Assembly: GCF_001522545.3 (NCBI RefSeq)
Contig: NC_031770.1
Coordinates: forward strand, 24,485,193 to 24,549,192
Origin: Parus major
Taxonomy: Eukaryota > Chordata > Aves > Passeriformes > Paridae
Reading direction: 5' to 3'
DNA length: 64,000 bases
The first letter of the stretch is position 1. Each line of letters starts with the position of its first letter. Under the pieces are notes generated by a model. The model was given only the letters and a program-made list of their open reading frames with translations, ran no database searches and was not told where the DNA came from. The position numbers were made by a program, and so were the translations under genes. Shown here piece after piece: positions 24,520-36,050 of the stretch.

Positions 24520-24720
24520 CTGAAGTTGTGCTTCTCTTTGCAGAAGATGAGTTGCATTCTGTTGTTGGTGGAAAATGCGGGGGGAAAGCATAAATGCAAG
24601 GGTGGGGGCAAAGGAAATACAGGCATAAATTTAAAGAGAGAAGACTCTGATCACTATAAATAGCCACAACAGATAGTGTAACTAAAACCTGACTAGTGCA
24701 CACACTGTCAGCGCAGCGCA
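24520..24720 (+). promoter_or_regulatory. Candidate promoter/enhancer: TATA/MEF2-like site
   Basis: CTATAAATAG at 24654-24663 fits both the TATA box and the MEF2 consensus (YTAWWWWTAR). It is followed at 24709-24722 by a small GC-rich stretch with two CpG (cagcgcagcgcaca). A good acceptor-like sequence (cttctctttgcag, ending 24543) lies about 110 bases upstream. It is followed by about 38 open codons beginning AAG ATG and closing at the TAG inside the site. No downstream first exon is recognisable, so promoter activity is inference. Confidence 0.2.
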
Positions 24721-26429
24721 CAGGGCAAAGTTACATAATATTTTCCACATTTATTTCAAGCAGGGCAGCCTGCCAGCTTGATAGATTTCTAGAAAGGGTG
24801 GGAGAGGGAGAGTGGTTTGATTCACAGACAGCTGTATTTACAGCTCACCCCACAGGCACTGCCTTCCCCTCTTTGGGCGTTTACCTTTAGAGTTTGCCAG
24901 AGAGCAGTGTGAGCATAACCCTGATATAGAAAGCAAGTCACCCTTAAGACTGTCTAAAGCACTGCAGCTGCACAAGTTAGCTTTAGTTCTAGGGTTTCGA
25001 GGGTGCTAACATGCAGTGGCTTGCTGAAAGCTCAGTCATTGTCAAAGTTTGAAAATTAACAGTAGGAAAAGCATCTTGACAAAAAAAAAAAGGGAGGGAA
25101 GGTTTAACTTCTGATGCTTCCCTACCCAAATTCCAAGAGATTTCAAAAGTAGAGTCTTCAGAAAGAAAAGGTTACCACAAAACCATAGAAACAGAAATTA
25201 ATCTACAATCGATTATGTTTAGAACTGGGCATAAATCTTTAAAATGGACATGAATTTTCTCTGCTGCTCTTTTCAAAGGCCTGGATGAAACCAAACGCTT
25301 AGTCTCCTGTCAGAAATTTACTATTGAAATATATTAATCAAGAACAATCATACAAATGACTACATGAACAGTTCTGTGTTATGTGTGACAGGACAATCCA
25401 TAAAACAAAGCATTGGCCTGTGTATTTCCTGTATATAATCTATATTTTCTCTATATGTGGCAGGTTCTCCACTGGGACTCCCCAAATCCCTCATTAAGAT
25501 TTGTCTGTTGCTGGCAAGCAATTACATTGCAGCTTTTCATCAAAGATAGGGAAAAGTTACCAGAAAAATGACAAACACAAAAGTCTGTTTCTTACATCCA
25601 GTTTTCATGGACAGAAAAAAGAAGTGAAAGACACTTATCAATGTAATAAACCCAGTATGTTGTCCATAAAACAGACTACAGAAAACAGAGGTTAGGACTA
25701 TCCTTCTCTCTCCCATCCATAATGTACATACAGAACCATATATCTGACTCTATAGTTTTATTTGAATGGGATTAAAGGGGAAAATTAAGTGAGCAAATTC
25801 TGACCAAACTGAGAGGTACCTACACAGAAGTTGCTAATACATTATGAAGAATACTAGTGCTGGTATCATTAAATCAAATTGTTACTCCAAAGCAAATTGC
25901 CCTGACCATGGCTGTAAACTAAGAAAACAAGAAGATGCCAGCTAAATGCCAACATGTTATAATTTAAACCTGCAAAGAAGAGATATTCCCAGACTAGCAA
26001 GGAGATAAAATAAAAGCACAGTTCATGAAACAATGCAATGATGTCAAGTGAGGTGTTATATTTCCTCTTACTAGTAACATTGTGTGCTTTTGAGAGTAAT
26101 GCCTTTGAGCATGAAATAATCTTCCAAAACAAACTCTCCTTTTAATGTTAGTCTCATCAATAGTTTACAACTGGAGCTTGCTAGTTTTTGTTATAGTGAC
26201 CTCTTCCAAAATTGTAGGGGATAGTACATCTTTAAAGATCAATTTTGTTTCTTTTGACTGTGCTTAAAAAGAATCCCTCCATTTATTTTCCATCTTGGAT
26301 GACATTTTATCATTTCCACATTTTTTCCAGCTCAAACTTGCTGCACACTGGCAAAATCTATACATTTATCCAGAAAGAACTCAGTATCCTTTTTTTCTCC
26401 CTGGAAAAAAAGCCTAATTTGAAGAAATG

Positions 26430-26490
26430 AAAAAAAAAAAAAAAATATTGAACTTACAGGATCAGTTGTGAGCTAATGAAAAAAAAAAAA
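26430..26490. repeat. Two poly-A tracts
   Basis: Sixteen A at 26430-26445 and twelve A at 26479-26490, 33 bases apart. Both follow AATG. No retrotransposon body is recognisable upstream of either. Confidence 0.8.
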
Positions 26491-27284
26491 GACATCCTAG
26501 TATTTGGAAAAGGGTAACCTACTCACAAAGTGATAAAACAGAATAAATCATCTCTAACACAATAAGCAATGAAATTATGTCACATCATCCAACTGTAACA
26601 GTTTTTCCACAATCCTATATTGCCATTCATTGAGTTGTCTGAATATTTAAAGATTAAATAATGAAGGAAGGAAAGAAGGAAAAATAGAAGTGGAGCCAGA
26701 AGCTTGCTTGGGAGAGAAAATACAAAATCAGAAAAAAATGGAGAAATTGAAATTGAGATATTTGAGGAGTGCTGAGTCAGACTCTGAAGAACAGAGAGTG
26801 ACAAGGACAATAGGCTGGGACACAAAGATGCTGGTTCAGTTCCAGACTCAGCCACAAACTCTACAGCAAGCTGTATGATTTACTTGGAGCCTCAACAAAC
26901 TAGTGGTAAGGAGGACAAAAGGGGACAAAATCTTCTGTCTCAGGGAAGGCTTAGTTGTGACTACGAGGCAAGAAGTTCCTTGTATGTGTGATCATCATGC
27001 TCTGAAGTAGGCCAGGAACATCCCTGTTCGGCTCCAGACTGTAGCTGAGGGACAAACTGCAGAGCCTGACAGTTCCACACCAAAGTCAGTCAGCTCTCCT
27101 GAGCACTGGTGCTACTGCCCAGCATGAAATTATTGTCAGGTGGGAACATGCCCTGCAATTTCAATGCAAAGTTTAGGGTCACCATGTTGGAGCTTCCTAA
27201 ATACTCACAGTAAGGTTTGCCAAAACTCAAGTTCTGCTGCAGAACCACACTAAATCATGGTTCTCTTTCTGGAACTTTCTGGAC

Positions 27285-27318
27285 CTAATATATATCTAAT
27301 ATATATATTCTAATATAT
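27285..27318. repeat. Short AT repeat, ctaatatatat units
   Basis: Three imperfect copies of a ctaatatat(at) unit in tandem, mixing a TA dinucleotide repeat with a CTAA interruption. A simple repeat likely to vary in length. Confidence 0.75.
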
Positions 27319-29616
27319 CTGCTCTGTGATACACTCTGCTATGCAGAAGCAAAGCCACACACTCAAATGATTGGCTCAATCATTCAGTAAAAGGAGTTTA
27401 AAAGTAGAATATACACAGTATTATTTCTCCAAGAGAGAAGAATTATCAGCCCATTTCATAAGGCATTAGTAAATGTGTTGCACACTGTAAATGCACACTT
27501 TCTTTTGCATTTGGCTATAACTAAACAAAAAAATATATAATATTTAATTTACTTTCATCTATTTCAGTCCTTTGGAGTTCATACTCCGTACTATCCGGAA
27601 AAGGAAATTTAAAATCTGTACCTAGACCGGAGGACATGGGAAGGCCCTGCAGTTCCCAGGGGAGGGCATGGCCTTTCCCCATATCCTGACAGCATCCTCA
27701 GGCTGGACCAGCCTGAGCACAGCTTTCCTCACCCATCACATGCTCCTACCTGGCTCTTGTCAGGAGGGAGGTGTAAGAGAACCATGCTGATGTCACTGAC
27801 CACGGGCAACCAGGACCAGCTGAGCTGCATCCACTGGGCTTCACCTTTCCCTGACACAGACATCATGCTGGGAAACTGGGCACAGCACTGGGTTTTGATA
27901 TGGCTGGATAGTGTAACCTGCATTTACTACAATTATCAATCCAGGGCAATTTCAACTACTGAAATATTCTGTTACCCCAAAAAGAAATTACAAGCTTTAA
28001 TTACATTCCAAACTTGAGGAAACTACTTAAAAGTTCACAGGCAGCCTCTTTTAATTGAAAATGAACTTGGGTTTTTCTGGTGCTGTGGAAAAACTCTTTT
28101 GAAGGTAATCTTCTCTATTGAGGCTGTTTTTCAATCATCTATTTATTTTAGTCACAAGGTAATATTACTAGACTAAGGATGATTTTTACACAGTGCTATA
28201 AATGTGTAGAGCAATTCAAAATCTATAAACCAGAGTAGCCTCAAAAGCAGTTTATTGACACAATGTAGCCAAGTGGCAAGGGCTCTGAGTTTCCACAGTA
28301 ACTATTGTCATGGGAGTTCTCCTAACCCTGTAGAAAATGAAGGATAGTCACTTAAATACACTACTAAGGGATTAAATATTGCTATAGGAGATAATTTCAT
28401 CTTGGTCTGACAATAGCAAGTCTGCAAAGCAATATGATAAGTTGTAACTCAGGGGGCAAGAGGGAGTTTTTTGAGACTTGAGGCAGTTTTCCTTTAGACA
28501 TGACCAAGATATCAGCAGCTTTATCATCCCATGTTCAGCTGATGGCTGCTAGCGTGACTCCACCACTACCTAGAAGAATGAGATCTCTGCAGTACAGTCA
28601 ACCACAATATAAAACTCCTCAAAACTAGAATGCTTAATATCATTAGTGCACAACCACAATGAACTCACAAAGTAGTATCTGACCAAGATCATTTTAGAGC
28701 TGTGTTGTCCAGGAAGACAAGTGCTATTTATTAATCAACACTGACACCATACAACTGTAATTTCCACCTGAATTCTGCCACAGGAAGAAACAAGAAAATA
28801 TGTATTTTCTGAAATATTCACTGCAACCAGTGATGTTATGTGAAGACACATAACTTATAAACAAGTTACTCTTGAAGCATTATCATAAACACAAACTATG
28901 CAGTTTTAATGCACTAACACTGCAGAAAACTGCCTTTGGCAAGGGGCCTCTCTGGTCTAAGAAAAACTGCTTTCACAACTACATCTGTGCTGAGGGTTAA
29001 GGTGAAAATGTTGGTTCCTAGAGAAATGTGAAATTTGTATGCTTCAGGATGCTGGAGTTTGGCTTAAGCTGATTGTCCTTACAGATGGACAGTGCAGGGC
29101 AGGACAATGACTGGCCTTTATGTGGTTTCACTCTGTTCCTGGATTAGCAGGAATTACAGAGCTTTTCACTGCCCACTGCTCTTACATGCAGGCATTGGGC
29201 CTTTTTCCTTCTGGACCTAGAGGAACAGATCTTCTCCCAAAGGGTGTGCTGACCCTGGCATCATCTCACAGAGGAGTCTGGACACCCTATGGAAAAGGTC
29301 TCACATTATATGTCGGTACTCAACACAATACAGAACATTTCAAAAAAAGGATATAGCAACCACAAAATACAAATCCACTCTCTCCTTAATCAGGCACAGT
29401 CTAGTCTCAGCCTGACTTAAAATGTTGCATGTTTTCTTTAATTAGGGTTCTCTGTAGGGAATGGAGTAATATGCCAAAAGAAAACCAAAAAAGAAAAATG
29501 CAGTACAGAAAAAAACTGAAAATGCCATGAGTAAGTTAAGATATAATCTCATTTCAACTTTGTACCCAGCAAGTATAACCCAGATACACTCGTTTCTCCT
29601 GGCACAAGATGAAGGT

Positions 29617-29688
29617 TTTCATGCATTAGATATTATTTTTTTCAATATTTTCAATATTTTTTTCATGCATTAGATATTATTTTTTTCA
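29617..29688. repeat. Tandem duplication, period 44 bp
   Basis: A 28-base segment (core catgcattagatattattt) at 29617-29644 recurs without mismatch at 29661-29688, offset 44 bases. The 16-base spacer contains part of a further 9-base repeat (caatatttt twice, 29643-29660). Perfect identity suggests a recent origin by slippage. Confidence 0.9.
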
Positions 29689-32296
29689 CCTATCATCATT
29701 TTTCATTTTCTCTTTGGCAGTCACAAGATTTCACCCGAGAAAAACGGTTTAATTGTATATACATCTTATGTACTTATGCGTATCATCTATATTTATATAA
29801 CTCTTGGAAGACTGTCCTTATTACTTTATTATTTGTTTGCATTTTGCAAGATCTAAATTCTTTTGGTACATAAAGAAATGGAAAAGAAAACAAAAAAAAC
29901 TTTCACTGAAAATAAAAATTTTCAACTGATATCTTAGTTATAGTAAGAGCTACATCAGGGTATTTGGGATTTGAATCAGATCTAATTCAGTGTCCAAAAC
30001 AGGAGATTATGCAGAAATGTGGCTAGATGCCTTTTGAGTCAGAAAAAACAGATCTTTTTACTCCAATGTGTCAGAAGACCAGAAAATTGCAGAGGTTTTT
30101 TTCACTCAGTTGTTCACTTATACAAATGAATATTAAAAGGCTCACATGACCACACAGATTTAGGGAGTATGAATTAAAAGCAGATATTAGATTCTCCTAT
30201 CACATTCAGCTTGCATATTCACTCAGTCTGACTAGGAAAAGAGTTTTGTAACAAACCAATGTAACCACTAAAACTGAAAGCAGATTGAAACCCACAACAT
30301 CCAGAGGAAGTCACAGCCAGCATTAGAATCATCAGAAGAAAACAGTGAAGAGACAGGTCCCCTTCTCTGCAGCTACAGTCTAGACTAATGCAAGCTTATG
30401 CAGCTGGGGGCTTCTGGCTGCACAGTTCACCAACAGGTTCAGTGGGCAGCAATAACTGTATGGCAGCAACCAGTCCTGGGTACCATCCTGAAATAAATGT
30501 AAGTACAGATCCCATCTAGGTCCTTATTCCTTTTCTTGTTCTGCAAAATTGAAATATAACCCTGTAGGCCACTTTTGTGGTTGTCCCATTTAGAGGCGGT
30601 CATATTCCTTGAGGACATAAAAGCACACTTGTATTTTTTGTGAGGAAGAGAAAAAAAAAATGAAACCAACCTAGAAAAGAAAGACAAAAACTGCCCACAT
30701 ACTTATATTGAAAAAAAAACCTCAAAAAATAAATTGAAAAGCCAAGTGCAGGAGGAAGTAAGCAGGACAGTTCTGATCAAAACTTATCTAAAATGAAGTT
30801 TTCACTACCTAGACAAACTCTTCTAGGTTTCAGTGGCATATGACCTTTTTCCACACTGCTTCATCTATAGAAAGATGTCACAAAAAGCTTCCACTGGATT
30901 TACAGCTACATGTGCAAAATGAGCACTGTGATCTTCTGCCTTGGGGACACTGTGACCAGAGCCCCACATACCCTGAGGTTAAAATATAACATCACCTGCA
31001 TTAGAATGTTCATTCCAATTTGTCAAAGATTGACATTTGATAGATGAAGAACCCAAAACAAAACTGGACCTTTAGGTACCATCCTTCCCTTTGTGAAATG
31101 AAATGAGTCCCATTCGTAAATGTAAACACATTCCCATGGTGATGCATTCACTCCAGAGAACATCTTGTTATAAGCAGTAAAATAGCACAGTAGGCACATC
31201 TGCAGTCCCTGAGTTAACACTACTCACACCTTGCACAATGAATTATACAAACATCCATCCTTCTTCTCATGTAGCACAAACCATCTTATCTATTTTCTGA
31301 CCATGGAGGTGATGATTTTCTAAATTGTGCAGAGAAGCACCACAGCTCAGCAAAGTGTTTGAACACCCATAACTTGTAACTATTGTGGGTGGTTGGGAGT
31401 GAGATCCTGCAGAAGGCACAATTGCTGAATGCAAACAGAAGATAAAGGATTAAATACAAATCTGTTACAGAATCATCAGTGCCTGCACCAGAATATCTGA
31501 GAACTATTTCTTGGTTCAGGGACATACACCTCTAAGGAAATGGTCACTCATTATAGAAGATCTGAACTAAATTAAACTACTTGAGGTTTGTATGCACTTG
31601 AGTTCAAATACAAGGAAGCCCTGACAGAGGCTTTCTGTGCAGCATGCAACAAGCGTGCCACAGAGATCAAACCTCAGGTGCTACTGGAACATGTTGTGCT
31701 CCTCAGCCTCTCACCACCTGCTGCTATTGGCTGACTCTAGATATCAAGTGGAAATATCACACCACAGCTCACCCAAAACTGCACCCAATCTTTCACAGCA
31801 ACACACATTTATGACTTGCACTTTGCGTCATTTATACCCCCTAATAACAAGGGCCTGCAAATCTGCCTGTATTTGCAAAAGAAATTTGCAAACCACCTTA
31901 TCTAGAGGTGCATTCTTTCTTGGGGTTCTTTAACAAAATTCTTATTTTTGTATCCTTTTGGGGTTTTTTATGTGTTTGATTTCACAGTTATCTTAATGTT
32001 CTTTTGAGAGACATTTTGTTCATAAAATTCTGCTTTGTTTTGGAAATATTTGCTAAAATACTTGAAAAATAAAACAAAGTTCTTCATTCCAAGTCTAGAC
32101 AACTTGAGACCTTATGTTGCATAGGTTTTTCTGTACATTTACTTCATTAAATGTTCCCTTTTTGGTCTCATTTGCTTTCCCAAGAGACATCAGTTCAAAA
32201 CTTTCTTCCAGCTGAGAGGAGCAGGAGTCCTTTTCTGGGACAAATTGCACATTACAACTGTAATTTACAAATTACATATGTAATGCATAAAGCCTG

Positions 32297-32343
32297 GCTT
32301 TATAGAAAAAACCCTGGATGCTTTATAGAAGAAACAGCTGGAT
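32297..32343. repeat. Imperfect tandem duplication, period about 23 bp
   Basis: gctttatagaa..aa....ctggat at 32297-32319 is followed directly by a similar unit at 32320-32343, with a few substitutions and one extra base. A small local duplication that has begun to diverge. Confidence 0.75.
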
Positions 32344-33846
32344 GCCTGTTACACACACCTGCTAGAGAGGGAACCTGTGCTCTGCTTTCTGCATTGATAG
32401 GATTTCTGTTCACTGTGGCAGGGACTGGGACCTGCATCTTGTTTATCCCTACTGGCATGTAATATTAATTAAGAGGAAGTTGCCAGATGAATAAAGTGGC
32501 AGAGGGAGCATACAGAAATGCCCTCCAAAAATAGTTTCAGAGCCACTTTTACATAGCATTTCACAGGGAGGATGCTTCTGAGAAGTGGAGTTATGTGCTG
32601 ATACTCTGTCTACACACCAGATTTTCACAGTTACTTGGGAAGCTACTACTGACAATTTTACACTTGCTATCAGAACTAGTGAGATCCAGATTCCTATAAA
32701 ATCTGCCTGTAATAACAGGAACTAATTACCTGAAATGGATTCCTAATTTCTTTTTGGTTCCCACACTTTCAGAGGAGATAAAGGCAGATACCTAATGGTG
32801 GGGGAAGACATTTAAGCTGAATAAATTTCTCCCAAACAGCTCAGGTATGTCATTCAGTTGCTAACAAGCTTTTGCACAGCATTCTTCCATGTGCTCTGAA
32901 CCCATTAAATAAATAAGAATGATGAAATATTGGATTTTTTCCCAGTACTAAAAGATAAAATATCAAATTGTACAGAACCAACTACTATCATGGATTCAAT
33001 TACTGACAAACTTTATTTCCAATGAAAAGCAATATAGATTTCAAAATGTTAATTATTTATCTTAGAACAGGTTTATATACAAAACAGTATTTTGAGTATG
33101 ACTGATTAACTGAAATATTTTGTATATTTCATATTAACAATTACTTCAATCTCCCTCTTTACTGGCAAAACATGCTATCTCTTGTAATCCTTCCATTTTG
33201 TAAGAAAACAGCCTTATTTCTAAGGTTGTTCCTCTAGGCCCTGGAATTCAATGAAGCAGATGGACTCAGAAAATATGGCTGCAGACAAAGGCCATCCAAA
33301 GTTTGCTACATTAGAAAGACACTGTTGGGAGCAGTGTGCAGGCTGGGCATTCAGAGGTGTAAAATATCATGTACCATATCATTGGGTGACAGAGGCAGGA
33401 TGTAAGACCTGACACCCAAATTTTTCTGGATGTTAGCTATTTCCAATACTAGCAGGAATTGCAGATGGTGAACTTGCTGGCTGGTGGAGCAGCAGTGAGG
33501 CTTGTGCATGTTTTGTCTCAGAGCACCAGCAGATCCCAGCCACCATCACCTTTTGAAAAGTTTTGAATGACCAGTTGCCTGAGTCTTGACTCAGCTCTGT
33601 CCTGACATTATTCCCCATTTCTCTGCAGGGACCTGTGCAAGACTTAGGAGTGAGGGCAGAGTTTTGGCTTTGCAGCAATTCAGAGAAAGCCAGTCCTGTG
33701 GTGATGCCCTCAATCATTCCCAAACTTGGAAAAGTCTTTCCCTTCTTCTCTTTGTGTGAGAATGGAAAACCAAGCAGGTTCCTTGCACCTTTCACACCCT
33801 GTTCAGTGATCTCCACTGGACTAAGCAGGCCCAGCAGAGAGAAACT

Positions 33847-34272
33847 AAGATGATAAAGGGACTGGAGCATTTCTCTTAGGAGGAAAGGCTGAGGGGGCTG
33901 TGCCTGTGCAGCCTCGAGGAGACGCGACTGAGAGGGAACCTCATCAATGTCTGTCAGTGCCTGAAGGGAGGTGTCAGAGGATGGAGCCGGGCTCTGCTCA
34001 CTGGTGCCAGGAAACAGGGCAAGAGGCGATGGGCAGAAACCGATGCACGGGAAGTTCTACCTGAACATGAGGAACAACAACTTCACTGTGCAGGTGACCA
34101 AGCACTGGAACAGACTGTGCAGAGAGGCTGTGCAGTCTCACTCACTGCAAATATTCAAGGGTCCTGTGCCATATGCTCTGGGGTGACCCTGTTTTAGCAG
34201 AAAGGTTGGACCAGATGACCCACTGTGGCTCCTTCCAACCTGACCCATTCTGTGATCCTGTGATTCCATGAC
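33847..34272 (+). mobile_element. CR1 LINE, 5'-truncated 3' end (plus strand)
   Basis: The fragment starts in the CR1 block 'aagatgat.a.agggactggagcat', continues through 'ggaaaggctgag' and 'gatggagccgggctctgctcactggtgcc', and encodes a KHWNRL...AVQSHSLQIFKG peptide, the conserved C-terminal end of CR1 ORF2. It ends with 'gttggaccagatgacc..ctccttccaacctgaccc' and the tail 'attctgtgatcctgtgattcc'. The presence of the tail and absence of everything upstream is the usual outcome of incomplete target-primed reverse transcription. ORF2 has no intact frame, so it is a dead copy. A minus-strand open frame at 33433-33870 overlaps its first bases and is probably chance. Confidence 0.92.
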
Positions 34273-34486
34273 TGATGATCACGCTCATCAAATGCCTCTG
34301 CATTGTGTTTTGTGGAGCTATTCATTCACAGTACAGACTAGAGCTATAAATACACAATGCCATAAAAGGCTTGTGTGTAGGCCTTTCTCCTGGAAAGAAA
34401 ATATGTTTTGAAGATGGTTTGGCTGATAAAAGTTCAGCAACTTTATCTGCAACTCTAAGCAAAAATGAACAAAAAGCCAATACAAT

Positions 34487-34518
34487 TTTAAAAATCTTTT
34501 TTTTAAAAAATCTTTTTT
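34487..34518. repeat. Short A/T tandem repeat
   Basis: Two copies of a ttttaaaaatctttt-type unit abut here, differing only in homopolymer length. A low-complexity slippage product. Confidence 0.7.
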
Positions 34519-35884
34519 ACCTAAGACACAAATATGTATAAAAAACATTAGTCTAAAAGTATCTAGAAGATCTGAAAGATAAGACTGTGCTCTGAAATAG
34601 TCCATACTTTGCACCATTTTATAGTTTGCTTCTAGGCTTTCTGAAAGCTTTGTGTATCAGAAGGATGCATTATATATCTCTAACAGCTTCATGTAACAGC
34701 CTTCACACACAGCTTTCTACAACAATTTGATAAGTAAGTTGAAGGAAAATATAATGGTGTGGAGGACTAACCTAGTTTTAATATTTTGGTAATACATCCT
34801 CCTCCTTGTAAATCCATTCCTTAATTTACCTTCGTGCTTTGAAACTGAACTTGGAGAAGTCCTATGAGTCCATAAGGTGCTGAGTATCTCCACTGAAATG
34901 CTTGGTATTGTGATGGGCGTGACTTGAAGTGTTCAATAATTAACATGATCCAATTTCTCCACCACTCTACCATGCAGATCCATATTCAGGAAAATGGCCA
35001 CTAACTACAGGGATTTGTTTCTGGCATGTACCACTTTTTTCATCTTTTTAAACACAGGTATTTTGAGTATTTGTCTTCTTTCTTGCAATCTGAATGCCTG
35101 CCAGTAATTCACTCAGAAATCTCAGTAACATACAACTTTTGTTGAACTAAAAAAGGCGTGTGAGTTTGTCCTGCCTGGACGTCTGGGAGGACTTCTCCCA
35201 TCCTTTATGTGCTGATAGAAAGCAGTTTTGGGCTTTAAAGTGGAAGCAGCCTGTCTGCACTGAGACTGGAAATGAACTGTCACAGGAAGCAAGTCTCTCC
35301 ATGGATGTCTGGCCAGGAGCTTCGGAGTGACCTTCAGGAAAGGTCTGACTCTCCCTCCACAAAGTGAAACTCACAAACAAATGTCAAACTGTATTGAGGG
35401 GATCAAACTGTAACCACTCATCACCCCAGAACTTCAGACAGTCCTTCAGATGCTAGGCTCTGGCCATTGTAGAGGATATGTAGACAGGCACACAGACACC
35501 CAGCTGCCTTGCTGGGATCACTTGCCAAGCAGTGGATAAAGTAAATCTTCTGCACTGTGGCTGAAACACTAACTTATGGGGAATTTGCCTTTCTTTCCCT
35601 TTCTCTCTTGCTGCAGCAAAATTGCCAAATGCTCAGGATTTATATGCAAATAGTCCTGGTTGTTCTCTGGTTGCAGAGGAGAACCAGCAGGAGTAAGGGC
35701 TACATAACTGGAGCTCATTGCCCCTTTTATCAAACACAGTTCAGGCATGCTGATGGTTAGATACACATCAGAATTTTGAACTGTGGTTTATATAGCTGCT
35801 AAAACTCCCTAAAACAGCACACACAAATTTCCTTCTCTTCTCTCAAATCAAGAGCCCCTGACAAGAATCAGTGCTAATCCTAGT

Positions 35885-36050
35885 TTGCGAGATGGTTTTT
35901 ATCCGTCCCGGAGACAGTTTACACTGCAGTCCAGCTCTGTGTAAGCCTCAGAGGCCTCTTATGTAATGTATCTCTTTCACAGCACGGTGTGCATTCCGCT
36001 TAGGCTTGCAGTGTGCATTGAAAACCATGTCAGACTGGGACCCGAAGGAG
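35885..36050. other. CpG-retaining patch
   Basis: Six CpG dinucleotides occur here (gcgag, tccgt, cccgg, cacgg, tccgc, cccga) in otherwise CpG-poor DNA. The patch is not GC-rich enough for a CpG island and has no recognisable coding sequence. It could be a constrained non-coding element, but the sequence alone cannot show that. Confidence 0.2.

Larger units (their letters stand above)
24900..33845. other. Non-coding AT-rich stretch, no gene seen
   Basis: About 9 kb of unique AT-rich DNA. It contains the A-tracts and tandem duplications listed separately and one GC-richer patch (about 27600-27900) downstream of an acceptor-like ctatttcag (AG at 27566-27567). The one frame open across that junction closes after about 40 codons, and no donor follows. 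No transposon is recognisable. Confidence 0.55.

Noticed and set aside
26430..26490. Retrotransposon poly-A tails
   Set aside because: No element body is recognisable upstream on either strand, and CR1 ends in short ATTCT-type repeats, not poly-A.
33433..33870. 145-codon minus-strand open frame
   Set aside because: It begins in the antisense of the CR1 fragment and runs into unique DNA, and the product is not recognisable. Most likely a chance frame.
35557..35760. Exon after the pyrimidine tract ending ctgcag near 35615
   Set aside because: Good acceptor, but no GT donor in frame and no recognisable product. The opposite strand is equally open.
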